DNA of 42,597 nucleotides from Vibrio halioticoli NBRC 102217 (GCF_000496695.1 NZ_BAUJ01000044.1:1-42597); one strand, 5' to 3'; counted from the first letter of the stretch, positions 17,317-27,812 are shown. Notes: a model not told the origin generated them from the sequence alone. Numbers and translations: made by a program.

Positions 17317-18147
17317 TCATTCATGAGAGCTTACCGCGCCATAAATATCGATAGTAAAGCCTCTATTCGCAGCGTATTTCTTTGGCGTGGTGCCAATTTG
17401 GTTTTTTAGATAGCGGATTAAATGTGGCTGATCGCTAAAGCCAAATTCAAACGCGATATCGACCCAATCAATGTCGGCCGGCGATTTCTGATAAAGATGT
17501 TCTAGCATCAACTCCAGTTTGGTCATCGCCTGATACTGTTTTAATGTCAGCCCTGTGACTCGTCTAAAACTGCGCTCAATGGTCCGTTGTGAACAAAATA
17601 ACTGACTGGCGAGTTCCGAGATAGAGACATGTTGCAACTCATCGCATACCTTGCTTACCAGTTTGCTGTGCTGATCGCTTTGCGAACGTGCTAGCCACGG
17701 CTGTAAGTAACGCTCTAACATCGCAACACATTGTGTTTTATCACTTCTTGCCAGCGCATACATTAGTCTTTGATCTTCTTCGCTCATAGACAACAAATCA
17801 TTCACTGAGAGTTCGATGACTTGGTCAAGTGCGGTGAAATGTTCATTATTTTCAGAGAGTGCATATGGCGCGCCAGTGCGCAACTTAACTCCTAAATGAG
17901 TAAATGCTTTGCAATGATCAAGCTCGAAAGTGCTTTGATGAGCGCACAGAAAGTGACTCCCTTGACCAGAGATAGCGCCTTCATCACTGCTATACGAATA
18001 CGAGTTAGGCGTGATAATCAAATGCGCGCAAGGATCAGGGTTTAATTTGGGAAAGCTACTGTCAGTATCCGTGGCTTTTTCTATAAACCAATAACACTCC
18101 ACAAGCTCACTGCAGGTATCGGTGGCGGGGATTATCCAATGAAGCAT
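17317..18147 (-). CDS. AraC-family transcriptional regulator
   Basis: A 276-residue DNA-binding regulator. The N-terminal two-thirds resembles the small DUF6597-like sensor domain seen in AraC proteins beginning with a WFIE-type motif (here CYWFIEKA). The C-terminal ~100 residues hold two helix-turn-helix units: ISELASQLFCSQRTIERSF, and IAFEFGFSDQPHLIRYLKN followed by the family's GTTPKKY. The effector and targets are unknown. Its nearest possible targets are the adjacent GNAT gene or the convergent hydrolase, but nothing in the sequence proves this. Confidence 0.88.
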   Translation of the reverse strand: MLHWIIPATDTCSELVECYWFIEKATDTDSSFPKLNPDPCAHLIITPNSYSYSSDEGAISGQGSHFLCAHQSTFELDHCKAFTHLGVKLRTGAPYALSENNEHFTALDQVIELSVNDLLSMSEEDQRLMYALARSDKTQCVAMLERYLQPWLARSQSDQHSKLVSKVCDELQHVSISELASQLFCSQRTIERSFRRVTGLTLKQYQAMTKLELMLEHLYQKSPADIDWVDIAFEFGFSDQPHLIRYLKNQIGTTPKKYAANRGFTIDIYGAVSSHE

Positions 18148-18210
18148 GGGTTCCTTAATCTCATGACTGTGAAAAAAGCCAATTACGCTGATAGTAGCAG
18201 ATTAACAAGC

Positions 18211-18242
18211 CATGATGCCTATTACGTTAAATAAGCATCATG
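18211..18242. terminator. strong hairpin after the GNAT gene
   Basis: CATGATGC and GCATCATG pair, with the inner TATT/AATA also complementary, forming a hairpin 14 bases past the GNAT stop and before the AraC-type gene on the same strand. There is no long T-run; it may be a terminator or an operator near the AraC gene. Confidence 0.4.
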
Positions 18243-18255
18243 ACGTACAGGCGAA

Positions 18256-19089
18256 TTACAGCGTTTCAAACTGCACTTGTAGCAAGCGGTGCTTGCTCAC
18301 TAAACCTGCTTTTTCAATCGCGCGTTGTGCGCCGATGTTTGTTTTTTCGGTAGAGCACATTGGTATTAACTGCTCAGCTACAGCATTGGCAATTAAAGCC
18401 TTAATTACCTTAGTGGCAATTCCTTGTCCTCTGTGATGGGTGGAAACAATCATACCTAAGTCAGCATATTGAGTCTGAAATTCATCAAACTTGCGACGCT
18501 CTCCCGTTGCCACTAACTCACCGTCTTGCCAATAACCAAATAGCTCTTGTCTTGTAATCAAATTGCCGTAATAACTCGTTAACCACTCTTTTGGCGCGCC
18601 AATCGCTTGCGCGGCAAAATCGACATACAGGCTCAAGTGATCACCAGTGGCTAATGTCAGTTCAATACCTGCCCCTTCGCTATTCACGCTTTGTTTGACG
18701 CCACAGTACAGCAAAGTATTGACCGAACTAGAAGCCGCATTATCTAAAGACAAAGAGAGGAAGCTAGGATCGCACGTGCAGACAAACGCACCACCGACTT
18801 CGCCAATCACTTTACTGTCTTGCTGCGCAATTAAGGTAAACAAATCCGATGCTGATGTACTTGCCTGAGGAGAGAGAAAATATTGCAATAAATAGCCATC
18901 GCTATTTACACAGCAAAAGCCCACCAGCACATCGCTTTCATAAAAAGCGTAGTGCTGCGACATTGGCACAAAGCCAAAGTGCCACATGCCATCAAGTGGG
19001 GCGTGAGTTTGCGCAAAGTACTCCGCTTTTAAGGAATGCAGAGTGTCAAGGGTGTCTAGTTTTACTATATTTAACATCGTATAAGCCAT
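18256..19089 (-). CDS. GNAT-family N-acetyltransferase
   Basis: A 277-residue protein whose C-terminal part is a GNAT domain. The acetyl-CoA pyrophosphate-binding motif A, MIVSTHHRGQGIATKVIKAL, lies at about 214-233, followed by TEKTNIGAQRAIEKAGL. The N-terminal ~150 residues look like a second, diverged domain (HFGFVPMSQHYAFYE and VLVGFCCV suggest a degenerate GNAT-like half). The acceptor substrate is unknown. The start could be the second Met (MLNIVKL, four codons in). It lies upstream of the AraC-type regulator on the same strand, with a hairpin between. Confidence 0.82.
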   Translation of the reverse strand: MAYTMLNIVKLDTLDTLHSLKAEYFAQTHAPLDGMWHFGFVPMSQHYAFYESDVLVGFCCVNSDGYLLQYFLSPQASTSASDLFTLIAQQDSKVIGEVGGAFVCTCDPSFLSLSLDNAASSSVNTLLYCGVKQSVNSEGAGIELTLATGDHLSLYVDFAAQAIGAPKEWLTSYYGNLITRQELFGYWQDGELVATGERRKFDEFQTQYADLGMIVSTHHRGQGIATKVIKALIANAVAEQLIPMCSTEKTNIGAQRAIEKAGLVSKHRLLQVQFETL

Positions 19090-19235
19090 ATCTAAAAATT
19101 ACGCGCAGATCGCTCAATGTGAGTGATCTTTCGCTAAGTTGGCTTGATCCTAAGTAAAAAATGCAGCACAAGATTGAACAAAAACGACAACTTGCTTCTT
19201 GTTGTCTTTATTCTGGTTCTGGCTCTTGCCCATAA

Positions 19236-19271
19236 AACAAAAAACCACCTAACTGATAAAGCTAAGTGGTT
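19236..19271 (-). terminator. intrinsic terminator after hisA, ending the hisGDCBHA unit
   Basis: In minus-strand RNA a 13-pair stem (AAACCACTTAGCT with AGTTAGGTGGTTT, two G-U) is followed by TTTTTTG. It starts about 30 bases after the hisA stop. Its presence shows that hisF-hisIE are not read from the main his promoter. Confidence 0.8.
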
Positions 19272-19302
19272 TCATTAATTAAGCTAGTAAGCTAAAAGCG
19301 AG

Positions 19303-20052
<750 letters not shown>

Positions 20053-20075
20053 CTAAAGTCGTTATAGTTCGAGCA

Positions 20076-20696
20076 TTACAGCTCTAAAAAGTTTTTAATC
20101 AATTGCGAGCCTGCTTTGGAAGAACGCTCTGGGTGAAATTGTACCCCATAGTAGTTGCCACTTTGCACCGCAGCACTAAAACGGCTGCCGTAGTCACAAC
20201 TGGCGATGGTGTAATCCCCTTCCGGCATAGCAAAACTGTGCACAAAGTAGAAGTATTCGCCTGACTCAATACCTTTAAATAGAGGGTGTCCCTCTTTGGC
20301 AGAGACGGTATTCCAACCCATATGTGGCAGTGGGTTTTCTTTACTGTCTAATTTGCGAACTTCGCCGTCACATAAGCCAAGACAAGGGACAATTTCATCC
20401 GCTTTTTGCCCTTTCTCTTCTGACAGCTTACCTAACAGTTGCATGCCTAAACAAATGCCAAGCATAGGTTTTTCAACCTGCTTAACCAGTTCTATCAGGT
20501 TGCGCTCTTGCAAGTTACGCATCGCTTCACTGGCTGTGCCAACGCCTGGCAAAAATAGCTTATCTGCGGCTAATACAATGGCAGGATCTTTTGATACTGC
20601 AACATCATACCCTAGACGTTCGATAGCAAAACGTACCGACGAGACGTTTGCACATCCCGTATCTATGATAACTGCGGTTTGTGATTGATTTTCCAC
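20076..20696 (-). CDS. hisH: imidazole glycerol phosphate synthase, glutamine amidotransferase subunit
   Basis: Supplies ammonia from glutamine to HisF. The 206-residue class I amidotransferase has the nucleophile Cys in GICLGMQLL and the His-Glu pair in VQFHPERS. It also has the N-terminal [11 protein letters not shown] typical of HisH. Nine bases separate it from hisB. Its partner hisF is encoded 7 kb away in a different transcription unit, although the two form one complex. Confidence 0.97.
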   Translation of the reverse strand: MENQSQTAVIIDTGCANVSSVRFAIERLGYDVAVSKDPAIVLAADKLFLPGVGTASEAMRNLQERNLIELVKQVEKPMLGICLGMQLLGKLSEEKGQKADEIVPCLGLCDGEVRKLDSKENPLPHMGWNTVSAKEGHPLFKGIESGEYFYFVHSFAMPEGDYTIASCDYGSRFSAAVQSGNYYGVQFHPERSSKAGSQLIKNFLEL

Positions 20697-20705
20697 GCCA
20701 ACTCC

Positions 20706-21779
20706 TTACAACATTCCCTTGCTACTTGGTAGCTCAGTGCCTTCAACCTTAATCGCTTGGCGCAATGTGCGGCCAAACGCTTTAAATAGGCTCTCAATAA
20801 TGTGGTGATCATTTTCGCCTACTGACGAAAGGTGCAGTGTGCATGCCATACCATCCGCTAGAGAGCGGAAGAAGTGCCCTGCCATTTCGGTGGAGAATCC
20901 GCCGACTTCATCGCGGCTAAATTTGGCATCAAATTTTAAATAAGCACGACCTGAAAGATCTAAACTGCACTGCGCTAAACACTCATCCATTGGCAAGGTA
21001 AAGCCAAAGCGACCAATACCGCGCTTGTCACCCAATGCTTCTTTGATAGCTTGACCTAACGCCAGCGCCGTATCTTCTACCGTGTGGTGATCATCAATGT
21101 GCAAGTCGCCATCAACGCTCAGTTGTAATTGGAAACCGCCGTGAGTGGCAATTTGATCTAGCATGTGATCAAAAAAGCCCAAACCCGTTTCGATTTTATT
21201 TCCACCAACTTCATCAAGATTCACCGCAACACGAATATCGGTTTCTTTGGTGGTACGAACCACTTCTGAAACGCGAGGATTCATAGTCAATGACTTAACA
21301 ATTGCCGGCCAGTTCATGGTTTGTGGATTGTACTGAATGCCTTTAATCGCCATATTTTCGGCCAATTGCAGATCCGTTTCACGATCGCCAATCACCGCTG
21401 AGGTTTTAAAGTCCACTTTGCCTTGTTGCAAGTACTCTTTCACCAACCCCAGTTTAGGTTTGCGGCAAGTACAGTTGTCTTCGTTAAAGTGAGGACAAAT
21501 CAGCACCTCGTCAAAACGCACGCCTTGTGATTCAAAAATATGCATCATCAAATCATGGGGAGCGTCGAAGTCTGCTTGCGGATAACTGTCAGTACCTAAA
21601 CCATCTTGGTTAGTCACCATTACTAGGCGGTAGCCTGCATCTTGCAGTGATAACAAGCTAGGGATAACCAAAGGTTCAAACTTTAGTTTGTCTAAACGGT
21701 CTACTTGGAAATCGACAGGTGGTTCGACAATTAACGTGCCATCACGGTCGATAAATAAAATCTTTTGCGGTGTGCTCAT
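20706..21779 (-). CDS. hisB: bifunctional histidinol-phosphatase / imidazoleglycerol-phosphate dehydratase
   Basis: Catalyses two histidine steps with two domains (357 residues; 355 in E. coli). The N-terminal HAD phosphatase (about 1-165) has DRDGT (11-15) and a zinc-binding [15 protein letters not shown] loop. The C-terminal dehydratase carries the manganese motifs [14 protein letters not shown] and [10 protein letters not shown], and the partly conserved repeats [13 protein letters not shown] near the end. A 30-base gap separates it from hisC. Confidence 0.97.
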   Translation of the reverse strand: MSTPQKILFIDRDGTLIVEPPVDFQVDRLDKLKFEPLVIPSLLSLQDAGYRLVMVTNQDGLGTDSYPQADFDAPHDLMMHIFESQGVRFDEVLICPHFNEDNCTCRKPKLGLVKEYLQQGKVDFKTSAVIGDRETDLQLAENMAIKGIQYNPQTMNWPAIVKSLTMNPRVSEVVRTTKETDIRVAVNLDEVGGNKIETGLGFFDHMLDQIATHGGFQLQLSVDGDLHIDDHHTVEDTALALGQAIKEALGDKRGIGRFGFTLPMDECLAQCSLDLSGRAYLKFDAKFSRDEVGGFSTEMAGHFFRSLADGMACTLHLSSVGENDHHIIESLFKAFGRTLRQAIKVEGTELPSSKGML

Positions 21780-21809
21780 TGTTCTTCCTTATTATTTTAA
21801 TCTGGCGTC

Positions 21810-22862
21810 CTACGCGGCAAATTGAGCCAATTGGGTTTTGATAAAATCTAACGTTTTTTCACACTCCTCACGACTGCCAATGCTAATACGCACGCAATCT
21901 TGAATAGGTGAATTACGTAAAATAATGCCTGCATCCCAAGCAGCTTTAAACAAAGCATCGCCATCAGGGAAACGGATTAATAGATAATTTCCAAAGCCTG
22001 AATAGACAGTAACGTTGGCGATTTTGCTCAGCTCACTTTGAAGGTGAGTACGATTTTCGTTCAAAGTCGCAATTTGGCTCGCCGCTCGCTCAAGACCCTC
22101 TTTCGACAATGCCAAGCAGGCAATATCAGCAACCGGTACAGGCACAGGGTAAGGCGCAATCACTTTTAGCAATACATTAATGAGTGCTTCGTTGGCTAAA
22201 GTAAAACCGCAACGAAGCCCTGCCAATGCAAATGCTTTTGACATAGTGCGCAAAATCGCAAGGTGCGGGTAATCTTTTAGCAAGTCAACCGTAGACGCTT
22301 CTGGACAGAAGTCGATATAAGCTTCATCCATGACCACTATCGCTTTATCTTGAGTCATCTCAAGCAGCGCGATAATGTCATCACGATTGATTAAATTCCC
22401 CGTTGGGTTGTTTGGAGAACAAACAAACACCAACTTCACCTTATCTAGGCTACGTTCAATGGCGGGTAAATCCAGTTGCCACTCATCGGTCAATGGAACG
22501 ACTTTACGCTCCACACCGATAGTTTCTGCACTAATGGCGTACATGCCATAGGTTGGCGGGCAATACACGATAGCGTCTTCACCCGGCTCACAAAATGCAC
22601 GTACCAGAAGTTCAATACCTTCGTCTGCCCCGCGCGAGGTTAACACCTGCTCAGGCGTAACGCCTGCATAGGCGGCGTAGGCATTGATAAGCTGTGGTGG
22701 CTGACAATCGCTATAACGGTTTAGACTGGATGCTTCTAATGTATAGGTATTATCAAAAGGTGATTCATTGGCGTTTAGCCATACATCACCTGAGCCACCA
22801 ATGCGGCGTGCAGATAAGTAAGGGGTTAAAGCCTGAACCTGTTTACGAGCTAACTTTTCCAT
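21810..22862 (-). CDS. hisC: histidinol-phosphate aminotransferase
   Basis: PLP-dependent enzyme converting imidazole acetol phosphate and glutamate to histidinol phosphate. The 350-residue class II aminotransferase shows NPTGNL, the cofactor-binding DEAYIDF, and the Schiff-base Lys in [15 protein letters not shown], with a C-terminal substrate Arg in VRISIG. It begins 13 bases after hisD. Confidence 0.97.
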   Translation of the reverse strand: MEKLARKQVQALTPYLSARRIGGSGDVWLNANESPFDNTYTLEASSLNRYSDCQPPQLINAYAAYAGVTPEQVLTSRGADEGIELLVRAFCEPGEDAIVYCPPTYGMYAISAETIGVERKVVPLTDEWQLDLPAIERSLDKVKLVFVCSPNNPTGNLINRDDIIALLEMTQDKAIVVMDEAYIDFCPEASTVDLLKDYPHLAILRTMSKAFALAGLRCGFTLANEALINVLLKVIAPYPVPVPVADIACLALSKEGLERAASQIATLNENRTHLQSELSKIANVTVYSGFGNYLLIRFPDGDALFKAAWDAGIILRNSPIQDCVRISIGSREECEKTLDFIKTQLAQFAA

Positions 22863-22875
22863 GTCTACTTCTTTC

Positions 22876-24171
22876 CTACTTTGCCGCTAACAGTTTTTCC
22901 ACGCGAATGGTGACCGCACGTTTGTGCGCATCAAGACCTTCGGCTTCCGCCATAGTCACAACCGTTGGCGCTAGCGTTTTCAGGCCATCTTGAGTCAGCT
23001 CTTGTACTGTCATGCGCTTGCTAAAATCAGCAAGGCCTAAGCTTGAGTAGGTGCGAGTGTAGCCATAAGTCGGTAATACGTGGTTAGTCCCTGACGCATA
23101 ATCACCGGCGGATTCTGGAGACCAGTCACCTAAGAAGATGGAACCTGCGTTATCCAAAAGTGGCAATAACTCTCTTGGGTTTCGCGTTTGCACGATCAAG
23201 TGCTCAGGGCCGTAGAAGTTGGAAATCGCTACCGCTTGAGTCAATGATTCTGCGATGACAATTAAACTTGATGCTAAGGCTTGTTCGGCAATCTCTTTAC
23301 GAGAAAGCTCAGCCAGTTGACGCTGTATTGCATCGGTCACTTTGTCTGCTAATAGCACAGAGGTGGTGACTAAAATCGATTGAGAATCTGGGCCATGCTC
23401 TGCTTGGCTAAGTAAATCCGCAGCAACAAAATCAGCATCGGCGGTTTCATCGGCAATCACCATAACTTCTGATGGTCCTGCTGGCATATCAATGCCGGCG
23501 CCACGGAAGTCATTGCTTACTTGGCGTTTAGCTTCGGTCACGTAGGCATTGCCTGGGCCAAAGATTTTATCCACTTTAACCACAGTTTCTGTTCCGTACG
23601 CCATTGCCGCAATCGCTTGACCGCCGCCTAAGTTGTACACCTCATCGATGTTACACAGCTTAGCTACATACAAGATTTCATCTGCAATTGGCGGTGGTGA
23701 ACACAACACCACTTTATTACAACCCGCAATTTGTGCCGGCACACCTAGCATTAGCACTGTTGAAGGCAATGGTGCACTTCCGCCAGGGATGTATAAGCCC
23801 ACAGTATTGATCGCGCGAGTCACAAGCTCACACACTACGCCCGGCTGAGTTTCTACTGTCAAAGGTGGCAGTTTTTGCGCTTGGTGGAATGCGCCAATGT
23901 TTTTGTACGCTTGATTAAGCGCCGCTTTCATTTTCTCAGGCAGACGCGCTGCCGCCGCATCAATTTCTTCATTGCTTACACGAATACTCTCAGGACGAAC
24001 GCCATCAAATTTTTCAGTAAGATCCAGTAGCGCTTTATCGCCTTCTGTTTTTACGCTCTCAACAACCGCTGTAACTGCGGCTGTAATATTTGCACCCTCG
24101 GTGATTGCAGGGCGTTGCAGTACGGCGTTTTGCTGTTCTGCGCTTAGTGATTCCCAGGTAACGGTTCTCAT
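22876..24171 (-). CDS. hisD: histidinol dehydrogenase
   Basis: Zinc and NAD-dependent enzyme oxidising histidinol to histidine in two steps. The 431-residue protein includes [19 protein letters not shown], the NAD-binding [13 protein letters not shown] and the metal/substrate segment [10 protein letters not shown], with GTNHVLPT near the C-terminus. I take the ATG at 24171 (MRTVTWESL); an in-frame GTG directly before it abuts the hisG stop codon. Translation is probably coupled to hisG. Confidence 0.96.
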   Translation of the reverse strand: MRTVTWESLSAEQQNAVLQRPAITEGANITAAVTAVVESVKTEGDKALLDLTEKFDGVRPESIRVSNEEIDAAAARLPEKMKAALNQAYKNIGAFHQAQKLPPLTVETQPGVVCELVTRAINTVGLYIPGGSAPLPSTVLMLGVPAQIAGCNKVVLCSPPPIADEILYVAKLCNIDEVYNLGGGQAIAAMAYGTETVVKVDKIFGPGNAYVTEAKRQVSNDFRGAGIDMPAGPSEVMVIADETADADFVAADLLSQAEHGPDSQSILVTTSVLLADKVTDAIQRQLAELSRKEIAEQALASSLIVIAESLTQAVAISNFYGPEHLIVQTRNPRELLPLLDNAGSIFLGDWSPESAGDYASGTNHVLPTYGYTRTYSSLGLADFSKRMTVQELTQDGLKTLAPTVVTMAEAEGLDAHKRAVTIRVEKLLAAK

Positions 24172-24174
24172 CAC

Positions 24175-25071
24175 TTACTCCATCATTTTTTCAATAGGTA
24201 ACACAAGGATTGAACTTGCACCCAATTCTTTTAGCTGTTCCATGGTTTCCCAGAACAGATTTTCTGAGCTTACCAAGTGGATAGCAGCTTTCGTTTTATC
24301 CGTTGAAAGAGGTAATACTGTTGGGTCTTCTGCGCCAGGCAGTAGAGCGGTGACCTCTTCCAAACGGTCAAGCGGTGCGTGCAGCATAATGTATTTTGAT
24401 TCTTTAGCTTGCTGAACGCCTTGCATGCGAGTGAGTAACTTGTCGATAAGGTCAAGTTTATCTTGGTCAAACTCACCATCGCGTTGAATAAGAGTGGCTT
24501 TAGAGCGGAAGATAACTTCGGCTTCTTTAAGGCCGTTGGCTTCCAGTGTTGCACCAGTAGAAACAAGATCGGCAATACCATCAGCTAAACCTGCGCGCGG
24601 AGCCACTTCTACAGAGCCGGTTAGCATACAAGTGCTAAAGTCGATGCCCTGCTCGTCCATGTAGGCTTTTAATAAGTGCGGGTAGCTCGTGGCAATGCGT
24701 TTGCCAGCTAAATCTTGCGGGCCTGCATAGTTCAGCTCTTTGTCTACCGCAATAGAAAGACGGCAAGTACCAAAATCTAAACGGCGTAGCGATTTAAATC
24801 CGTATGGCTGGCCTTTTGCTTTACGATCCAGACGAACTTCTTCTAGTTCGTTCTCACCGATAAAGCCTAAATCAACCACACCATCCATGATAAGACCAGG
24901 GATATCATCGTCACGAACTAACAATAAGTCGATTGGAGTATTTAAAGAATGAGCAACCAGACGCTCGCCCATGATATTAAACTTAACACCACTCTTCTTC
25001 AGTAATTCCTGACATTCTTTGCTTAGTCGGCCTTTCTTCTGAATGGCAATTCTTAGACGTTGTGTTTGCAT
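24175..25071 (-). CDS. hisG: ATP phosphoribosyltransferase (long form)
   Basis: First and feedback-regulated enzyme of histidine synthesis, joining ATP and PRPP. The 298-residue long-form enzyme (299 in E. coli) shows [11 protein letters not shown] at the N-terminus and the PRPP-binding loop with [22 protein letters not shown]-terminal ACT-like regulatory domain binds histidine. It follows the His-rich leader peptide and attenuator, so it is the first enzyme gene of the main unit. Confidence 0.97.
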   Translation of the reverse strand: MQTQRLRIAIQKKGRLSKECQELLKKSGVKFNIMGERLVAHSLNTPIDLLLVRDDDIPGLIMDGVVDLGFIGENELEEVRLDRKAKGQPYGFKSLRRLDFGTCRLSIAVDKELNYAGPQDLAGKRIATSYPHLLKAYMDEQGIDFSTCMLTGSVEVAPRAGLADGIADLVSTGATLEANGLKEAEVIFRSKATLIQRDGEFDQDKLDLIDKLLTRMQGVQQAKESKYIMLHAPLDRLEEVTALLPGAEDPTVLPLSTDKTKAAIHLVSSENLFWETMEQLKELGASSILVLPIEKMME

Positions 25072-25117
25072 GGCAAATTCCCTGTACTGATGCTTAAAAT
25101 TAATAATCGATAAAATG

Positions 25118-25151
25118 AAAAAAACCCTTGGGGCTAAGCTCCCAAGGGTTT
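25118..25151 (-). terminator. his attenuator terminator
   Basis: AAACCCTTGGG and CCCAAGGGTTT form a perfect 11-pair stem (minus strand) running straight into a T-run, about 50 bases before hisG. It is the terminating arm of the histidine attenuator; its upstream competitor segments lie at about 25165-25214. Confidence 0.92.
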
Positions 25152-25219
25152 AAATCTGTAATGCTTGATTTAACCACCGAGAGCTGTATCTCCCGGGTAC
25201 GCGCAACTCACCCGAAAGA

Positions 25220-25267
25220 TTAAGGTAGGTGATGGTGATGATGATTGTTCATATCTAATGTGCGCAT
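25220..25267 (-). CDS. hisL: his operon leader peptide with five consecutive histidines
   Basis: A 15-codon ORF reads MRTLDMNNHHHHHLP. When charged tRNA-His is scarce the ribosome stalls on the five His codons, and the downstream RNA folds into the antiterminator so hisG-A is transcribed. A CGGGT/ACCCG hairpin (25194-25214) directly after the stop, then a GAGA/TCTC stem, provide the alternative pairings ahead of the terminator at 25118-25151. The second Met (25252) could also start it, but the upstream ATG has a purine stretch in better position. E. coli HisL has seven His in a row; here there are five. Confidence 0.92.
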   Translation of the reverse strand: MRTLDMNNHHHHHLP

Positions 25268-25300
25268 AATTTAAGGCTTTCTTTCAATTGGTGTACAAAC

Positions 25301-25329
25301 ACACTAACCAAGCCGAATAAACTTTGCAA
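25301..25329 (-). promoter_or_regulatory. candidate his operon promoter
   Basis: Minus-strand TTGCAA (25324-25329) is followed after 17 bases by TAGTGT (25301-25306), which would start transcription about 25 bases before the leader peptide. The match is moderate. The rest of 25330-25540 shows no other feature I can support. Confidence 0.35.
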
Positions 25330-25540
25330 CAGTTAAATTATGAAAAAATTGTTTTATTTGGAAATTTATTCGCTTGTTAATGATGCACAGTAAATTTTTT
25401 GCACCGTTATGGGTTGTTATCACCATTTTGTTGCCTGATTGTCGGCCATTAGTGCATCTGCACCACAATCAAAATGAAGTAAAAACCAAAACATAGCGTT
25501 TGGGAGAGAGCGCTTATTCAGTTGTCAGCCCCTAACAACG

Positions 25541-25565
25541 CAAAAAAGGGAGCTAAGCTCCCTTT
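25541..25565 (-). terminator. intrinsic terminator of the NhaC-type gene
   Basis: AAAGGGAGC and GCTCCCTTT (nine pairs, loop TTA) are followed by TTT on the minus strand, about 30 bases after the stop codon. Confidence 0.8.
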
Positions 25566-25593
25566 CAAGTATTAATTAAATTAAGCGACTAAC

Positions 25594-27183
25594 TTATGCT
25601 TTTCCGAATGTGAGTTTTGAGCGTGACAAAATTGAAAGCGCAAAACACACAGCAACAAATGCCACACTTGCTGCAGCGAACGAAATGACAATTGATTCTG
25701 TCATGCCTAACGTAATAAAGCCGACACAAGAAATTAGCGCCACAGATAAAGCATATGGTAACTGCGTTGATACGTGGTCAATATGATTACAACGTGCGCC
25801 TGTTGATGACAATATCGTGGTGTCAGAAATAGGAGAACAATGGTCACCAAATACCGAGCCTGCTAATACTGCGCCAAGCATAGGTAACATCAAACCTAAG
25901 TCCGTTGCCCCTGCCATATCGCCGGCAATCGGCAACATAATACCGAAAGTGCCCCACGAAGTGCCGGTTGAAAATGCCATTACACCAGCAAGCAAGAATA
26001 GAATAACCGGCAACAACGCTGCATTAATATTTGCTTGTTGAGCAAGCGAAGACAGGTAAGAACCGGTTTTCATGTCTCCGATAACACTACCAATAGACCA
26101 TGCAAAAATTAGGATCAAAATTGCGCCAAACATGGATTTAATACCAATCCATAATGTGCGACCAATTTCGACGGCTGGAAGACGCTGTCTCAATACTGTG
26201 ATTAATGCTACCGCAAAGCCAACAACACCACCGTAAATCAGAGAACTGCCCACATCGGTATTTTCAAACGCGCCCAATACGGTAAATTGTTGCCCACTAT
26301 CAGACAACGCAACACCACCGGTGTACATCATGGCGACAATGGTTGCGACTGTTAAGGTCACGATCGGCAAAATAAGATCCGCCACAGAGCCTTTAGAACT
26401 TTGCTCAATATCCAGTTCATCATCCGCCGCGGATGCGTTTTCATCATCCACATCAAAACCACGACCTTGTGAGGCTTTTATTTCATGATGACGCATTGCG
26501 CCGACATCAATTTTGAACCACGCCACCGCAAATACCATTAATAAAGCAAATACCGCGTAAAAGTTCATTGGAATTAGGCGAACATAAGCACCAAAGGCAG
26601 AATATTCGGTCATGTTATGACTCACTAATATACCGCCGATAATGGTCATTATATATGCGCCCCAACTAGAGGCAGGCATTAACACACACATAGGTGCCGC
26701 AGTAGAATCTAAAATATAAGCAAGTTTAGCGCGAGATACATAGAAACGGTCCGTCACAGGACGAGCCACAGCTCCCACGGCTAAACTGTTAAAGTAATCA
26801 TCAATAAAGATGAATACGCCAAGAAAAGCCGCTAATAATTTAGAACCGCGCTTACTTTTTACTTTAACTTGAGCCCACTGAGCAAACGCTCTAGTACCGC
26901 CAGAGAGAGTCAATAAAGCGGTAATCATACCCAGTAATAATAAGAAACCGACAATACTCATATTCCATGAGTTAATACTGCCGTCTTCGACAAATACGCT
27001 ATAAACGGTATTAAAAATGTAAGTTGATGCTCCAGTGAAAGAGTAATCAGCTAAAAGGAAACCGCCCAGAACGATACCCGTACCTAAAGAAAGGAGTACA
27101 CGACGGGTAATAATCGCTAATCCCAATGCCAATAAAGGTGGCACTAGAGAGATAGGAGATGATGCAAAATCCAATAAATTCAT
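25594..27183 (-). CDS. NhaC-superfamily transporter under lysine riboswitch control (probable lysine transporter, LysW type)
   Basis: Inner-membrane transporter of 529 residues with about eleven to thirteen hydrophobic helices. It has the family hallmark GDHCSPISDTTILSSTGA near 425-445 and, centrally, the acidic cytoplasmic loop DDENASAADDELDIE. Homologues are annotated as Na+/H+ antiporters. The 5' leader, however, contains a lysine riboswitch. Comparative work on lysine riboswitches proposed that NhaC-superfamily genes under such control are lysine transporters named LysW. I therefore infer lysine transport, possibly sodium-coupled; direction and specificity are not shown by the sequence. 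It is a monocistronic unit with its own terminator. Confidence 0.88.
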   Translation of the reverse strand: MNLLDFASSPISLVPPLLALGLAIITRRVLLSLGTGIVLGGFLLADYSFTGASTYIFNTVYSVFVEDGSINSWNMSIVGFLLLLGMITALLTLSGGTRAFAQWAQVKVKSKRGSKLLAAFLGVFIFIDDYFNSLAVGAVARPVTDRFYVSRAKLAYILDSTAAPMCVLMPASSWGAYIMTIIGGILVSHNMTEYSAFGAYVRLIPMNFYAVFALLMVFAVAWFKIDVGAMRHHEIKASQGRGFDVDDENASAADDELDIEQSSKGSVADLILPIVTLTVATIVAMMYTGGVALSDSGQQFTVLGAFENTDVGSSLIYGGVVGFAVALITVLRQRLPAVEIGRTLWIGIKSMFGAILILIFAWSIGSVIGDMKTGSYLSSLAQQANINAALLPVILFLLAGVMAFSTGTSWGTFGIMLPIAGDMAGATDLGLMLPMLGAVLAGSVFGDHCSPISDTTILSSTGARCNHIDHVSTQLPYALSVALISCVGFITLGMTESIVISFAAASVAFVAVCFALSILSRSKLTFGKA

Positions 27184-27274
27184 GATCTTCTTATTTATAT
27201 ATTTGGTAAGAGATCTACTGTAGCGAGGTATTCGACTTGATGTTGAATAAGCAATCTACTCAAAGGCAGATTCC

Positions 27275-27454
27275 CACAATAGCGCTCCATAGTTTAACAA
27301 CACAATAGACTATGGCAGTGTTACTTCTTTCGAAAATAACCCCAACAAATGATCCTGATTAAATCATTCATTTCGGCAGTTACTCCTTTCGTTAACAATT
27401 ACAACGGAATCACCCTATTGCCAACTACTGATAATAACTGCGCCTCAATCCTAG
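27275..27454 (-). ncRNA. lysine riboswitch (L box)
   Basis: On the minus strand the leader contains the conserved L-box core. In order these are GAGGCGCA, AGTA, AAAGGAGTAACTGCCGAAA, TTGTTGGGG, AACACTGCCATAG and TATGGAG. Helices found by eye are P2 GCAGTTA/TAACTGC (27435-27441 with 27376-27382), P3 AATGAATGAT/ATCATTTGTT, P4 GTTATTTTC/GAAGTAAC and P5 CCATAGT/ACTATGG. P1 is imperfect (AGGATTG with CTATTGT). No T-run terminator follows, so control is probably at translation initiation of the transporter gene 92 bases downstream. The aptamer is repressed by lysine in known examples. Confidence 0.9.
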
Positions 27455-27505
27455 AAAACACCTTTCAACAATTCGATATGCCACTAGGTGTTCTAAGAGC
27501 GGAGC

Positions 27506-27533
27506 ATTTTACTAACATAAAATAGAAAAGCAA
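27506..27533 (-). promoter_or_regulatory. candidate promoter upstream of the lysine riboswitch
   Basis: Minus-strand TTGCTT (27528-27533), a 16-base spacer and TAAAAT (27506-27511). Transcription would begin near 27499, just before an extra hairpin (AACACCT/AGGTGTT, 27457-27492) that precedes riboswitch helix P1. Confidence 0.45.
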
Positions 27534-27576
27534 CAGAAAGCCAAGTCCTCCTACTAAATAGCAAGTTGCTCGAATC

Positions 27577-27694
27577 TATAATGAAAACTAATCGTTTATG
27601 ATGGCACTCGACCGAAATGATTTTTTATCAATACATATCAAACAGTTACACAAAAAAGAGATTGCTCGACTGAGACGCTAATTAGCGTCTTTTA
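27577..27694 (+). ncRNA. candidate small RNA or orphan transcript between nhaC and hns
   Basis: A perfect TATAAT (27577-27582) lies about 90 bases before an 18-base perfect palindrome (27673-27690) followed by TTTTAT, which is terminator-like only on the plus strand. The spacing would give a ~105-base transcript. There is no good -35 and no ORF, so this is a hypothesis. The remaining part, 27695-27812, is extremely AT-rich and carries nothing else I recognise. Confidence 0.2.
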
Positions 27695-27812
27695 TACAAA
27701 AACAGTTACAATTTGAATTATTTAATATAAGTAATACTTTATAAATTACATTTAATTTTGAATATAATTTACGAATTAACTTTATTAATTTTGAAAATTT
27801 ATTTATTTTATA

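Noticed and set aside
12358..19302. The his-splitting block as a genomic island with its own mobility genes
   Set aside because: I found no integrase, transposase, direct repeats or attachment site, so only an accessory block of unknown origin can be claimed.
25517..25541. GTTGTCAGCCCCT resembles the end of a Vibrio integron attC (VCR) site
   Set aside because: The match is about 13 bases, the characteristic inner arms and consensus core pair are missing, and no cassette or integrase is nearby.
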